From: Rufibacter hautae
GTDB taxonomy: Bacteria; Bacteroidota; Bacteroidia; Cytophagales; Hymenobacteraceae
Reading direction: 5' to 3'
DNA: 64,000 bases
NCBI RefSeq assembly: GCF_008271695.1
Contig: NZ_VKKY01000001.1
Coordinates: 1 to 64,000, forward strand
The position numbers were made by a program, and so were the translations under genes. Each line of letters opens with the position of its first letter. Within the stretch, counting starts at the first letter, position 1. The notes below the pieces were generated by a model. That model worked only from the letters and a program-made list of their open reading frames with translations, did not search any database and was not told where the DNA came from. This document shows, piece after piece, positions 15,875 to 25,643 of the stretch.

Positions 15875-16840
15875 ATGATAGTAGTCACCGGAGCAGCCGG
15901 TTTTATTGCCAGTTGCCTTGTTTCCCGTCTCAATGCTGCCAATTTCAATGACATAGTGGTGGTAGACAATTTTTCCGTGGCGAAGAAGCTGCCTAACGTA
16001 GAAGGCAAAAAGATAAAGGAGTTTGTAGACCGCCACGATTTCTTCACTTGGCTGGACAAGAATTACGAGGATGTGGAGTTCATTTTCCACCTGGGCGCCC
16101 GCACCGATACCACCGAAACGAACCTGGATGTCCTCAATCTCCTGAACTTGGACTACTCCAAAAAGATGTGGAACGCCTGCTGCGAGTACCAGATTCCGCT
16201 GGTGTACGCTTCTTCGGCGGCTACCTACGGCTCCGGAACCCTGGGCTATGATGATGACGAATCCATCATCTCGCTGCTTCGGCCGCTCAATGCCTACGGC
16301 GAGTCCAAGAACGACTTTGACATCTGGGCGCTGGAGCAAACCGCCAAGCCTTTCTTCTGGGCAGGCCTGAAGTTCTTCAACGTGTACGGACCCAACGAGT
16401 ACCACAAAGGCAGAATGGCCTCGGTGGTGATGCACGCCTTCAACTCCATCAAGGAAAGCGGCCGCCTTACCTTGTTCCGTTCCCACAACCCAGACTACGA
16501 AGACGGCAAGCAGATGCGCGATTTCGTGTACGTGAAAGACGTGGTAGACGTGATGTACTGGCTCATGCACCACCGCAAGAACTCGGGCATCTACAACCTG
16601 GGCAGCGGCGAGGCCCGTACCTTCCTGGACCTGGCCTTCAACACCTTCACCGCCATGGGCGCCGACATCAACATTGATTTCAAAGACACCCCCGAGGACA
16701 TCCGGGACAAGTACCAGTACTACACCCAGGCCAACATGGCCAAGCTGAAAAGCATAGGATATGACAAACCCTTCCACACCCTGGAGGAAGGCATTCAGGA
16801 TTATGTGCAGAATTACCTTTTACCCGGCACTTACCTCTAA
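15875..16840 (+). CDS. hldD: ADP-L-glycero-D-manno-heptose 6-epimerase
   Basis: Epimerises ADP-D-glycero- to ADP-L-glycero-manno-heptose for lipopolysaccharide core. 321 residues from the ATG at 15875, which gives the Rossmann N-terminus MIVVTGAAGFIAS; upstream in-frame residues lie across the promoter and are rejected. The short-chain dehydrogenase catalytic set is visible: SSAATYG and YGESKNDFD (Tyr-x-x-x-Lys). The heptose-epimerase signature NVYGPNEYHKGRMASV follows. It is monocistronic, between two interspersed palindromes and a strong terminator. Confidence 0.94.
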   Translation: MIVVTGAAGFIASCLVSRLNAANFNDIVVVDNFSVAKKLPNVEGKKIKEFVDRHDFFTWLDKNYEDVEFIFHLGARTDTTETNLDVLNLLNLDYSKKMWNACCEYQIPLVYASSAATYGSGTLGYDDDESIISLLRPLNAYGESKNDFDIWALEQTAKPFFWAGLKFFNVYGPNEYHKGRMASVVMHAFNSIKESGRLTLFRSHNPDYEDGKQMRDFVYVKDVVDVMYWLMHHRKNSGIYNLGSGEARTFLDLAFNTFTAMGADINIDFKDTPEDIRDKYQYYTQANMAKLKSIGYDKPFHTLEEGIQDYVQNYLLPGTYL

Positions 16841-16841
16841 G

Positions 16842-16882
16842 AAAACAGAAGAGCAGACTTTAGGTCTGCTCTTCTGTTTTAA
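16842..16882 (+). terminator. Terminator after hldD
   Basis: 17-bp perfect stem (AAAACAGAAGAGCAGAC with its complement at 16864-16880), loop TTTAG, ending in T residues. Confidence 0.85.
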
Positions 16883-17019
16883 AACCATTTTCAACAAATC
16901 CGTGTATAAACACATCGTTCTTTTCAGTACCTTAAGCAGAGTAACCCCATCCCCTGATTTCGTATAAATACCCAAAGCTTTTGAATTAACTCTTAATCTG
17001 TTTAAGCAGCCTAACTCCT

Positions 17020-17865
17020 ATGGCCTACTCCATCGTAGAAAACGACATGAGTGAAGAAGCTTCATCTGATTCTTTGGCGATGCCCAATGACTTGCGCATA
17101 GAAACCTGGGAAGAACTGCAGCGAGAACTTTTTCGTGATTCTTGGGACGACAAACTGAACCGATACCGCTCTCCGTACGTCTTCCGGGGCCTATGGAACA
17201 AGACGTACAACCTTAAAACCAGCCTCATGCGCATTGGCGGGGACTATCCTAAACTGGAACCCCACCTGCTACGCAACTTCCGGAAGTATTCCCGCGGTAC
17301 CATGGAAGTGGGCGAGTCATTCTGGAACTGGCTGGCGGTGGCCCAACACCACGGCTTGCCCACCCGCCTCATGGACTGGACCTACTCGCCGTACGTGGCG
17401 CTGCACTTCGCTACCTCAGACCTCAACAACTTCCACGAAGACGGCGTGATCTGGTGCGTGAACTACGTCAAATCCACCGATTACCTACCTGATAAACTGC
17501 AGCAAGTCATTCGGAAAGAAGGTTCCAACGTGTTCACCCCCGAGGTGCTGGAACCCATCGCCACTTCGCTCAACAGCCTAGGCGAGTTCCAGGAAGAACC
17601 GTTCGTATTGTTCATGGAACCACCCTCCCTAGATGAACGAATTGTGCACCAGTACGCGCTGTTTTCCATGATGTCGCTCCCAAACGCCATGCTCTGCGAC
17701 TGGCTCCTGGACCACCCGGAACTCTATTACCGGCTCATCATCCCAGCCAAATTGAAGTGGGAAATCAGAGACAAACTGGATCAGGCCAACATCACCGAGC
17801 GCGTTCTTTTCCCCGGCCTCAGCGGCATCAGCGCCTGGCTCAGACGGCACTATACCACTACCTAA
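17020..17865 (+). CDS. FRG-domain protein
   Basis: 281 residues. The FRG domain takes its name from the Phe-Arg-Gly motif, seen here in YVFRGLW (Phe55-Gly57). The second hallmark, QHHGLPTRLMDW followed by SPYVALHFA, is at 109-131. FRG proteins occur in defence-like and toxin contexts but are biochemically poorly defined. Here there is no antitoxin or phage gene next to it; neighbours are housekeeping genes. It is soluble, with no signal peptide. A second in-frame ATG at residue 10 is a possible start. Confidence 0.85.
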   Translation: MAYSIVENDMSEEASSDSLAMPNDLRIETWEELQRELFRDSWDDKLNRYRSPYVFRGLWNKTYNLKTSLMRIGGDYPKLEPHLLRNFRKYSRGTMEVGESFWNWLAVAQHHGLPTRLMDWTYSPYVALHFATSDLNNFHEDGVIWCVNYVKSTDYLPDKLQQVIRKEGSNVFTPEVLEPIATSLNSLGEFQEEPFVLFMEPPSLDERIVHQYALFSMMSLPNAMLCDWLLDHPELYYRLIIPAKLKWEIRDKLDQANITERVLFPGLSGISAWLRRHYTTT

Positions 17866-17988
17866 TTTTGAGTGAGTGAATGAATGATGGAGTGAATAGG
17901 TGAATTGATTTCCGGTTTGGCGCTGCTTTCGGCAAAAAGGATTAACTTTTCAATGCCTCATTTTCCTCACTCCTTTTTAAACCAAACC

Positions 17989-18237
17989 ATGAGTAAAAAC
18001 TTCCAACCAAAACCAGTCATAGTTTTCTCTGGCAACGCCATGGAGGCGAATGTGGTGAAAAGCATGCTGGAGAACGCCAACCTACAGGCTTTCCTGAAAG
18101 ACGAGCATATCGGGTCTATTGCTCCCTGGCAGGTATCTGCCGGCGGTGGCGGGGCCGTAAAGGTGTTAGTCTCTTCTCTAGATCAGGAGGAAGCCCAGGA
18201 AATTATTGCGCGCTACAATAGCAATGAGAATCAATGA
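17989..18237 (+). CDS. DUF2007-type small protein
   Basis: 82 residues from the ATG at 17989; the upstream in-frame extension is AT-rich and unlikely. The sequence VIVFSGNAMEANVVKSMLEN, then GAVKVLVSSLDQEEAQEII, matches the small family annotated as putative signal-transducing proteins (DUF2007). The fold resembles a ferredoxin-like regulator. It has no clear partner and lies in a short gap downstream of the FRG gene. Confidence 0.75.
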   Translation: MSKNFQPKPVIVFSGNAMEANVVKSMLENANLQAFLKDEHIGSIAPWQVSAGGGGAVKVLVSSLDQEEAQEIIARYNSNENQ

Positions 18238-18265
18238 ACTGAGTAGCTCGACACTTTGCCGATAG

Positions 18266-18304
18266 GCATTTCTTGCCTGTTTTTGTGAAAAGTCCCGAAA
18301 ATGG
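18266..18304. repeat. Interspersed 39-bp palindrome, copy 8
   Basis: GCATTTCTTGCC left arm, centre TTTTTGTGAAAA, right arm GTCCCGAAAATGG. It lies between the convergent DUF2007 gene and the barrel gene, where no other terminator is evident. Confidence 0.6.
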
Positions 18305-18313
18305 TAGAGTAGT

Positions 18314-21300
18314 TTAAAACAGCACCGATACCTGCATTCTCCCCGTGTGGATGGTTCTAATACCCTGCGGTTTGCGGCCATCATAGTCAAAGGTGATGTT
18401 GAGACCGCTGCTGAGGCGCTGTTGCAGGGCCAGGTTCCAAGTGAGATTGTTTCCGGCCCTGAACCCGTTGAGCATCTCAAAGGCTACCGGCGAAGTATCC
18501 AGCCCGGTGTAGTTGATTTTGATGTACTTCACAATGCCCGTTACCGTCCGTTTTCCTACCTGGCTCAGACGCGTCTCTGTACCCAGTTCATGGAATTGGG
18601 CTTTTTCCTGGGCGCCTTGCTCATTGGCCTTGTTCATCCATTGGTAGGTGCCGGTAAACCGGATGGTGGGGTTTGGCTGGTACGAGAGCTCCGGCATGGC
18701 TTCCCAGGACCGAATGAGGAAATTTTTGGTAGTGAGGTAATTGGAGGCGCTTTCCCGTTTGGCCCTGGTTACATTTAATTGGCTCGAAAACACCTCCGTC
18801 AGGTTCACCCGCACTAGCACCTGCTGGCTCGTGTTGTTACGGGCATCGGTACCATTGGTGAGCAATATTTTCTGTAGCCCCTGCTGGAACGTCCACTCCA
18901 CCCCATATTTAGGATTGCTTCGGTTGAAGTAGAGCGTGTTCCGGTAAGAACGGTGCAGAGACAGCAAGCTGGTATCCGCGAAGTTCAAACTGAACGGATT
19001 GAACCGGCTGCGCAGGTTGGCATCGGTGGTGCGTTTGTCAATGGTCACGAAAGATATTGCCGAGAACTTGGCCATGATCCGTTTCCACTTGATTTCTGAG
19101 TTCTGCCAAGCGCGGGGCAGGCTGCTGTTCAGGCGGTAAGTGAAGTTGTTCGTGTACGCGATCACGTATTCATCCGTGGGAATAAACAACCGGATGAAGT
19201 TGCGGCGATACGGCGGGTCTGAGGGCTGCGATTCAAAGAACTCGTTCAAGTCCTGACGCCCGTCCTTGTTCAGGTCCTCAAAGAAGTGGGTTCCTTGGCC
19301 GGGGATTGTCTCCACAAACAAATACTGTCGCTTCAGTTCACGGCCCGTGCCAATGGCGTAAGACATCTCCGAGCGCAGGTGCCGGTTCAGGAAATCGCCG
19401 GTCCAGTTGATTTTGGAAAGCACGGTGGTCTCGCGGAGGCTGTCCCGCGCTTGAATGTTTCGCAGCGTGATCAAGGCCGTGACCTGCTGGTTCTTCTTGA
19501 TGACCGCGCTGGTGCTGAAGTTGAAAGTGTTGGCCGTCTGTTTATTGCCCAATTCTCCGTTTTCAGGCCTAAAATCCACCCGGCGGCTGTACTCCACGCG
19601 GTACTTGAAATTGGCGGTGTCACGGCTCTCCACATAGAAAAGGTGATCGTCAAAGTAGTTGGCAGAGCCTAAGAGGGCTTCGTTGAGTTTGGAGGTGATG
19701 CGGTTCTTGTCAAAGCGGTACACGTAGCCCGGGGTGAAAAACTTAGTGGGGTACTGCACGCCAATCTCGCCCCGCATCCAGTTAGAGGTACTCTCCGTCT
19801 GCTCGTTCTTCAGCATGAAAAAATTCCCGCGCAGCTCCAGCCCCTTCAGCTTCTGGGTCATCTCCACGTAATGCTGCGTGCCGTCCACCTCGGTGGGGCG
19901 GAACCGGCGGCTGATGCGGTAATTGATGAAGTGCAACGCGTCCTTCACCCCTCCCACCGAGAACGTGAAAATGTGGTCCTCAATCCGGGACTGCCGCGCC
20001 AGGGTAGTGTTGGTGGGGCTGCTCCAGTCGCGGTCAAACTCTATGTCGCGGTAGCGGTCAATGGGCGTGAAGTTGGGATCAGTGTACTCATAGGTCATCG
20101 CGCTCCGCAGCTTATAGTCGCCCAGGAACTTGACGTTGCGATCATTCAGCTGGTACCCCACCCGGATGGCTTTCCCCTGATCATCTCTAGAATCTAGGTT
20201 GGAATAGCGGTTGAGGTCATTTTTAGAGCCGGCTACCTCCAGAAAAACGCTGCTCTTCTCGTCCAGCGACCAGGCTCCGCCCAAGGTCATCATCTGCTTC
20301 TGAATAGGCGTGGGCAGAATCCGGATGGGTTCATAACGGCCCTGCGGCACGCCGTTCACGGGCTCTACCCACTGGAACACGCGCCCGTTCACCGTATTGT
20401 TCTGCAGCACGTAGTTCCCGCCGGTGGCTACCTCGGTGAAACTCACGGCGTAGTAGGCTTGGGTAGAATCGGTGGAGAACTGGTAGATGGGATAGGTGCC
20501 GCTGGCAGTCACGGTGTCTTTGCGGAGGTACAATACCTGGTTGCGGTCAAAGCGTACGGAATCGCCGCTGGGCGCCGCGGCCAAATCCAAGCGGTCACCA
20601 ATCTGGGAGAGTAGGCGTTTTTCATCATTGCTCAAGTTCAGGGTAAGCGGACTGTTAGGGTTGTCTGCCTCGTTGTAGAAGTTGCCGTACACGTTGAACT
20701 TCCCCATTTTCTGGTAGTGGCTGGCGTGCACCACGCTGCGGGTGTAGTTCAGGTCTGAATATTCAAAATCGACGCGAATACGCGAGTTGCGGGTGATGAT
20801 CCATTTGGGTGTGAAAGTGATCTCGGCTTGGTTGTAGTCAATGACATAGTCATAGTCAAAGCCCCGCTGCAAGAGCTTGCCGTCTAAGTACACCCGCTCT
20901 GAGTTGGCCAGCACAATGATGAAGCGCTCGCCGTTTGGTCCGCGCAGGCGGTAAGGTCCCTGCACGCTTTCAATGGGCGTAATGTTCTCCGAGGCGAACT
21001 TGCCCTTGGCCACCGAAGCTGCCACCGACGTCGCACTCTCCCAACCGGGTTTTCCGCGGTTCACCTCCAGCGCCCCGCCCTGCACGTTTTTGTAAAACCG
21101 CAGAAAATGCGACAACGGACGGTTGCGCAAGACCACATCGCCGCCGGTCACGGTCCACAGCCGATGCTGCAGCGTGATGAACACACGGTCAAACTCCTGC
21201 AACTGCTGCGTATTCCCCTCGGGCTGGAAGGGGATGTTCTGATCCGTGATAGACGCGGTGATGTTGATTTCATCGGTGAGTTTGCCTTCCAACTGCAGGT

Positions 21301-21868
21301 TCAAGGCCGAGTTCACGAACACGTTCTGGGTATTGCCCACCGAAACCCCGCGTGAGATGCTGCCGGTTTTATTCAGACCCGGCGTCTTGAAAAGCTCTTC
21401 TCGGGGAGCCGGCTGGTCAAACACGTACGAGCGCTCAAAGGAAGTAGAATCCCAAGTGCGGATGTCGCGTTTGAACCGGCGGTTGGAGATATTGAGCGGC
21501 AGCACCCGGTAGCAAACCAATACGGAATCTATTTCCGGAGCATTTTGGGGAAATCGGCCCGAAAACGAGCCGGTGCTGTCCCGGGCAATACTATCCGGGC
21601 GCAGAACCGGGACAGGTTCAGGCGCCGGCAAGCCGATGAATTGGAAGAGATTGGAAACCGGGTCATAATGGAATCCCAGCGGCTTTCTGATCTGCCGCCG
21701 GTCCAGAACCTCAATGGTGTTCTCGGCAACGGTTAAAGAATCCAGTTGGAAGGTGCCCGGTTGCAGTTTCACCCATTTACAGCGGCGGTTAGACAACTCT
21801 TGGGCTTGGGTCTGCCCTGCCCACAGAAGTGCCGAAACCAGGAAGAGTATGACGCCCCAGGGCTTCAT
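18314..21868 (-). CDS. Very large outer-membrane beta-barrel protein of unknown function
   Basis: 1184 residues with a signal peptide ending TQAQ (near residue 22). Most of the protein is built of alternating polar/aromatic strands (for example FNVYGNFYNEAD, GLELRGNFFML) and it ends in QVSVLF, all typical of a very long outer-membrane barrel. A periplasmic N-terminal part of about 160 residues precedes it. A Ca-binding-like loop DLNKDGRQDLNEF occurs near residue 870. I do not recognise a characterised family; it is conserved-hypothetical in style. The start overlaps the histidine-kinase gene by 4 bp, so the two are translationally coupled. Residues 101-113 are encoded by a copy of the interspersed palindrome. 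Confidence 0.8.
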   Translation of the reverse strand: MKPWGVILFLVSALLWAGQTQAQELSNRRCKWVKLQPGTFQLDSLTVAENTIEVLDRRQIRKPLGFHYDPVSNLFQFIGLPAPEPVPVLRPDSIARDSTGSFSGRFPQNAPEIDSVLVCYRVLPLNISNRRFKRDIRTWDSTSFERSYVFDQPAPREELFKTPGLNKTGSISRGVSVGNTQNVFVNSALNLQLEGKLTDEINITASITDQNIPFQPEGNTQQLQEFDRVFITLQHRLWTVTGGDVVLRNRPLSHFLRFYKNVQGGALEVNRGKPGWESATSVAASVAKGKFASENITPIESVQGPYRLRGPNGERFIIVLANSERVYLDGKLLQRGFDYDYVIDYNQAEITFTPKWIITRNSRIRVDFEYSDLNYTRSVVHASHYQKMGKFNVYGNFYNEADNPNSPLTLNLSNDEKRLLSQIGDRLDLAAAPSGDSVRFDRNQVLYLRKDTVTASGTYPIYQFSTDSTQAYYAVSFTEVATGGNYVLQNNTVNGRVFQWVEPVNGVPQGRYEPIRILPTPIQKQMMTLGGAWSLDEKSSVFLEVAGSKNDLNRYSNLDSRDDQGKAIRVGYQLNDRNVKFLGDYKLRSAMTYEYTDPNFTPIDRYRDIEFDRDWSSPTNTTLARQSRIEDHIFTFSVGGVKDALHFINYRISRRFRPTEVDGTQHYVEMTQKLKGLELRGNFFMLKNEQTESTSNWMRGEIGVQYPTKFFTPGYVYRFDKNRITSKLNEALLGSANYFDDHLFYVESRDTANFKYRVEYSRRVDFRPENGELGNKQTANTFNFSTSAVIKKNQQVTALITLRNIQARDSLRETTVLSKINWTGDFLNRHLRSEMSYAIGTGRELKRQYLFVETIPGQGTHFFEDLNKDGRQDLNEFFESQPSDPPYRRNFIRLFIPTDEYVIAYTNNFTYRLNSSLPRAWQNSEIKWKRIMAKFSAISFVTIDKRTTDANLRSRFNPFSLNFADTSLLSLHRSYRNTLYFNRSNPKYGVEWTFQQGLQKILLTNGTDARNNTSQQVLVRVNLTEVFSSQLNVTRAKRESASNYLTTKNFLIRSWEAMPELSYQPNPTIRFTGTYQWMNKANEQGAQEKAQFHELGTETRLSQVGKRTVTGIVKYIKINYTGLDTSPVAFEMLNGFRAGNNLTWNLALQQRLSSGLNITFDYDGRKPQGIRTIHTGRMQVSVLF
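21529..21567. repeat. Interspersed 39-bp palindrome, copy 9, inside the barrel gene
   Basis: CTATTTCCGGAGC left arm, centre TTTTGGGGAAA, right arm TCGGCCCGAAAACG. It is translated in frame as roughly SFSGRFPQNAPEI in the periplasmic part of the protein. Confidence 0.6.
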
Positions 21869-24800
21869 GGCTGCACCACCGGCAATTTCAGGAAGAAAGT
21901 GGTGCCCACGTTTTCCTGCGTCTCAAACCAAATGGAACCGCCAATGGCTTCTACCCCTTTTTTCACCACTGCCAAACCAATGCCGGAGCCTGAATACTTG
22001 GTGCTGAAGTTGGGGACAAAGATTTTGTGCTGCACCTCGGCCGGAATGCCCGTCCCGTTGTCCTGCACCGCCACCAAAGCCCATTGCGCATCCACCAGTT
22101 CCATGCTCACTTTTATCTCGGGGGTTTCTGACGAAGGCACGGCCTGAAGTGCATTCAAAAGCAGGTTATTGAAGATCCGGATGAGCTGGTTTTCGTCGGC
22201 GCGCACGTACACCAATTCCTGGGGAAAGGTTACCTCCACGCGGTGCTGCTGCGGGTTCAAATGCAAATCGGTGGTTCTGCGTATCAGTCCGTTCAACTCC
22301 AGAGTCTCCAGTTTCAGATCGGGCATGGCCGTGAAATTGGAGAACGAGGTGGCAATATCGCTTAGTACATCTATCTGCGTGATCATGGTGTTGGAGATTT
22401 TCTCTACCAATTCCTCTATGTTGCCGCGCCCGTCCTGCATAGCTTTGCGCAAATACTGCAACGATAGCTTCATGGGCGTCAACGGATTCTTGATCTCGTG
22501 GGCCACTTGCCGGGCCATCTCTTTCCAGGCCGCCTCTTTCTCCCGCAGCGCCAGTTCCCGCTTGCTCTCCTCCAGTTTCTGCAGCATCTGGTTGTACTCA
22601 TGCACCAACAACCCAATCTCATCGCGGGACTGATACACCAGTTTCTCGTTGCTACCGGTAAGGGAAGTACGTTTCAGGCGCTCGGTCAAAAGCTGCAACG
22701 GAACCGTGAGCGCGCGGGTGGCCACATAACTCATGAGCACGAACAGCAGGAACAGCACCGTGAAGATGTTTAGGATGGTGGTAATCAGCTGAATCAGTTT
22801 GGTGTTCAATTCTTTTTCAGAATCGAAAAACGGAATGGCCAGATATCCTTGGGGGCTATTGGTGGGGCGATCTCTAAGAGGCACGTAAATGGTGCTGTAA
22901 GGCAAGGTACCGGCTTTCTCCTCCAGTAAAACCCGGTTCAAGCCCTGCTCCTTTAGAACCTCATACGCTTTGGGATTAAGCCTGGTGGAAAGCACCCCGG
23001 CCTCAAACAAAGCAGGCTGGCTCGATATCCGCAGTTCACCCTCGGCATTGTAAATGTTCAGCTCGGCCTGGGCTACCATGGCCAAACGGTTGATGCGCCG
23101 GGCCAAGCTATCGGCGCGTCCTTTGAACAGGTTAGCCCCCCAGTTGCTGGTCAAAATATTCTGGCGCACGAAATCGCCTTGATCTGTGTAGCCCCTGATT
23201 AAATCCTGCCGATAGGAATTGGTCACCAGGCTCCCGATGGTAATACTCACCAGCACCAATGGCACCAACACCCCTAAGTTCAGGAAAAGCTGGATCTTAG
23301 TTCCGAAGGTAGACAAGATAGTATCTATCAAATGGCCTCGGTAGAGCATCACCAGCAACAACAGCGAGAACAGCGAAAAGGTGTGCAGCAGGAACAGAAA
23401 CGAGAAATTAGAAAGCCAAGACCGGGCCCCATAGGCCGGCGTGCTCACCAAAGCCACGGTTCCGTTGTTGGAGCGGGCACCCAGGTGGTGGTAATCAGCG
23501 ATGCTCAGGCCCTGGGAATACAGCTGCGGAATGTTGAAGAGATTGGAGGAGAACAACTGACTGTACTCAAAATACCCTTCGGTCTTAAGCCACCGGTTGC
23601 CTTTCCGGAGGGCATAGCTGCTGGACGGGATGGTGTTTTCCTGGGAGCTTTTCCGTTCAACCAGCAATTCGGGCAGTACGCTGTTAGGAGCAGTTACTTT
23701 GGGGCTCACCTCCAACACCACCGTTACCCACTGTTGAAAATCAACAGGCACCCTTATCTCCTGCAGATACGTGAACCGACCCGGGTCACTCTCCGATCCT
23801 ACCAGCAACTGCCCTCTCTGGTTTGTGCTTTTAGACCGGGGACCCCACCTCTGGGCGTAAGCTTCCAGGTTTGAAAGGCTGTCTAAATCATTGAAGCTTT
23901 CGCCGGTAAAATCAAACATGCGCACCGTTACGGAATAGTTCTCCGTGATGGCGCGCAGATGATGCCGCCGGATTTTCTGCTCCACCGTGTTCAGTTTACC
24001 CCACGGGGAGTTGAAGATGTGCCGGATCAAAGGGTCCTGGCTAATATCCTGGGCGGCTTGGGCCAACAGGTACTCGGTTAAATCATCACGGTCTTTGAGC
24101 AATTGGGAGGCAATGCGCTGCTTATCGGCGCGAAGCTGCACGGCATAGAGGTCATACAAAGCGGCAGCTCCTAAGCTGGCACTCAAAATATTCACCATGA
24201 AAATACTGGAGTAGATACCCGCCCGCATGCCCAACCGTTGGTGCAGTTGCTCCCACCCTACCAAGGTTGCACTGGCAAACAAAACAATCCAGTTTCCGCT
24301 GGGTGCATCGCGCCAGAAGGCCCAGCCCAAAGCCAGCACCAGTACGGTCATCCAGGTATATGCGAAGGTTAACTTCCCGGAGGCGGTAAAAGGCAGCGCA
24401 TTCAGTAAGAGACGCAGAATCCAGCTCAACGCTAGGGTATGGAGCACCATCACCAGGTACAGCAACAGCTTCTCCGTCCCGAATTGGATGTTCTGAGTGA
24501 TGTCCAAGTTAGGCTGGGAGTTTACGAAGAGGCTCCGGTAAGTTTCATACCAACTGATGATGAGCACCGTCATGACCACCCCTATGACAATACAGCTCCA
24601 TAGCTGTTTCTGCGCCGTTTTTTGGAAAACAGATCTAAAAGGAATGGGCAAGGCAAACCGGTACACCAACAGGGCAATGGTGAAAAAGCAAACCTCATTC
24701 AAGAGAAGGTCTCCTAAAGAAGGTGACCACCAGGCAGCGGCGTACACCCTGGGGCTGAATAGTTCCAGGTCCTGGATATTGTTGGGGAACTGAGCCAGAA

Positions 24801-25560
24801 GCATAAGAACCCGTAGCACCAGCAATCCCAAGATAATAGTCCATAAGGCAGCTACTTTCTGGCCAGACTTCCTTAGCCTTTGGTACAAGGTAACCAAACA
24901 AAGCAGCGCCGCAACAATGGAAAGCACATACAAACCAAGGGTCAATATGCCGGCATGCAGCCATTGCCCTGGTTCCAGCACCTGTAAAGAGAATAGGTAA
25001 TTACCCTCCGCATCAGCAATGGGAATGGCGGCGCCGCCTTTTTCCGGCTGAATGGCGGCTACGTGGTCTTCAAAGATCTGAGGGTTGAGCCCGCTGCGCA
25101 GGTAAGCATTACTGATTCCGTACCTCACTTCCAGCGGGATCACCGCCAGAACAGTATAGTTTCTGCCGGGCTGCTGGCGCAGCACGATGAACCGCCCGAA
25201 CCTATTTTCTACCACCTGCTGATGTTTGGTCAAGTACCTTGGGTCCAACTCGGGCCGAAGGGAATGCTCTGACCAGAATAGGAGTTTGTTCTGGCGGTAA
25301 ACAAAAAGGGGAACGTTGGTTTTAGGCAGATTTCTGGAAAAGAACCCAGAATCAGGGGCCAGGCTTTTGGAAACGGCGGCCATCTCCTGCTCCGTCTCCT
25401 GCATCAGGCCATGCAACCTGTCCTCCACCTCTTCCACCATCTGCTTTTCGGGGGCCTCCAGCAAATCACGTTGGATGCTCACCTGCAAAAAAGCCGCAAC
25501 TCCCCCAAAAAAAAGGGATGTAAGCAAGAAAAGAAGAGGGAGGGTATACCTGAACTTCAA
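21865..25560 (-). CDS. Giant membrane histidine kinase (NtrY-like) with about 12 membrane spans
   Basis: 1231 residues. After an N-terminal span and a periplasmic domain of about 170 residues there is a block of eight membrane spans (about 200-450), a second periplasmic region, two more spans with a third extracytoplasmic domain, and a final span. The cytoplasmic part follows: HAMP (about 945-1000), the H box VAHEIKNPLTP with the phosphorylatable His near 1021, N box NNLLLNALQA, G1 DNGTGIP and G2 GSGIGLAVVKKG. The catalytic core is complete and NtrY-like. No response regulator is adjacent. It is first in a two-gene operon with the giant barrel. A palindrome copy encodes part of a cytoplasmic loop near residue 306-318. 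Confidence 0.9.
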   Translation of the reverse strand: MKFRYTLPLLFLLTSLFFGGVAAFLQVSIQRDLLEAPEKQMVEEVEDRLHGLMQETEQEMAAVSKSLAPDSGFFSRNLPKTNVPLFVYRQNKLLFWSEHSLRPELDPRYLTKHQQVVENRFGRFIVLRQQPGRNYTVLAVIPLEVRYGISNAYLRSGLNPQIFEDHVAAIQPEKGGAAIPIADAEGNYLFSLQVLEPGQWLHAGILTLGLYVLSIVAALLCLVTLYQRLRKSGQKVAALWTIILGLLVLRVLMLLAQFPNNIQDLELFSPRVYAAAWWSPSLGDLLLNEVCFFTIALLVYRFALPIPFRSVFQKTAQKQLWSCIVIGVVMTVLIISWYETYRSLFVNSQPNLDITQNIQFGTEKLLLYLVMVLHTLALSWILRLLLNALPFTASGKLTFAYTWMTVLVLALGWAFWRDAPSGNWIVLFASATLVGWEQLHQRLGMRAGIYSSIFMVNILSASLGAAALYDLYAVQLRADKQRIASQLLKDRDDLTEYLLAQAAQDISQDPLIRHIFNSPWGKLNTVEQKIRRHHLRAITENYSVTVRMFDFTGESFNDLDSLSNLEAYAQRWGPRSKSTNQRGQLLVGSESDPGRFTYLQEIRVPVDFQQWVTVVLEVSPKVTAPNSVLPELLVERKSSQENTIPSSSYALRKGNRWLKTEGYFEYSQLFSSNLFNIPQLYSQGLSIADYHHLGARSNNGTVALVSTPAYGARSWLSNFSFLFLLHTFSLFSLLLLVMLYRGHLIDTILSTFGTKIQLFLNLGVLVPLVLVSITIGSLVTNSYRQDLIRGYTDQGDFVRQNILTSNWGANLFKGRADSLARRINRLAMVAQAELNIYNAEGELRISSQPALFEAGVLSTRLNPKAYEVLKEQGLNRVLLEEKAGTLPYSTIYVPLRDRPTNSPQGYLAIPFFDSEKELNTKLIQLITTILNIFTVLFLLFVLMSYVATRALTVPLQLLTERLKRTSLTGSNEKLVYQSRDEIGLLVHEYNQMLQKLEESKRELALREKEAAWKEMARQVAHEIKNPLTPMKLSLQYLRKAMQDGRGNIEELVEKISNTMITQIDVLSDIATSFSNFTAMPDLKLETLELNGLIRRTTDLHLNPQQHRVEVTFPQELVYVRADENQLIRIFNNLLLNALQAVPSSETPEIKVSMELVDAQWALVAVQDNGTGIPAEVQHKIFVPNFSTKYSGSGIGLAVVKKGVEAIGGSIWFETQENVGTTFFLKLPVVQP
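24604..24642. repeat. Interspersed 39-bp palindrome, copy 10, inside the kinase gene
   Basis: CTGTTTCTGCGCC left arm, centre TTTTTTGGAAAA, right arm CAGATCTAAAAGG. Translated in frame as part of a basic loop, FRSVFQKTAQKQ, between two membrane spans. Confidence 0.55.
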
Positions 25561-25643
25561 GGGTATTTTTTTACGAATTTAGCCATAATACGCGCAAAAA
25601 TCCCGCCAGTAAGCTAAAAAGTAAAGACTTTAGATGAAAAGCT

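Noticed and set aside
16874-16911. Possible palindrome copy after hldD
   Set aside because: It overlaps the terminator and only part of the pattern fits.
17868-17908. Short GAATGA-like tandem repeat after the FRG gene
   Set aside because: Too short and degenerate to be called more than simple sequence.
17020-18237. FRG-domain gene as part of a defence island
   Set aside because: Neighbours are housekeeping genes and no nuclease, methylase or toxin partner is seen.
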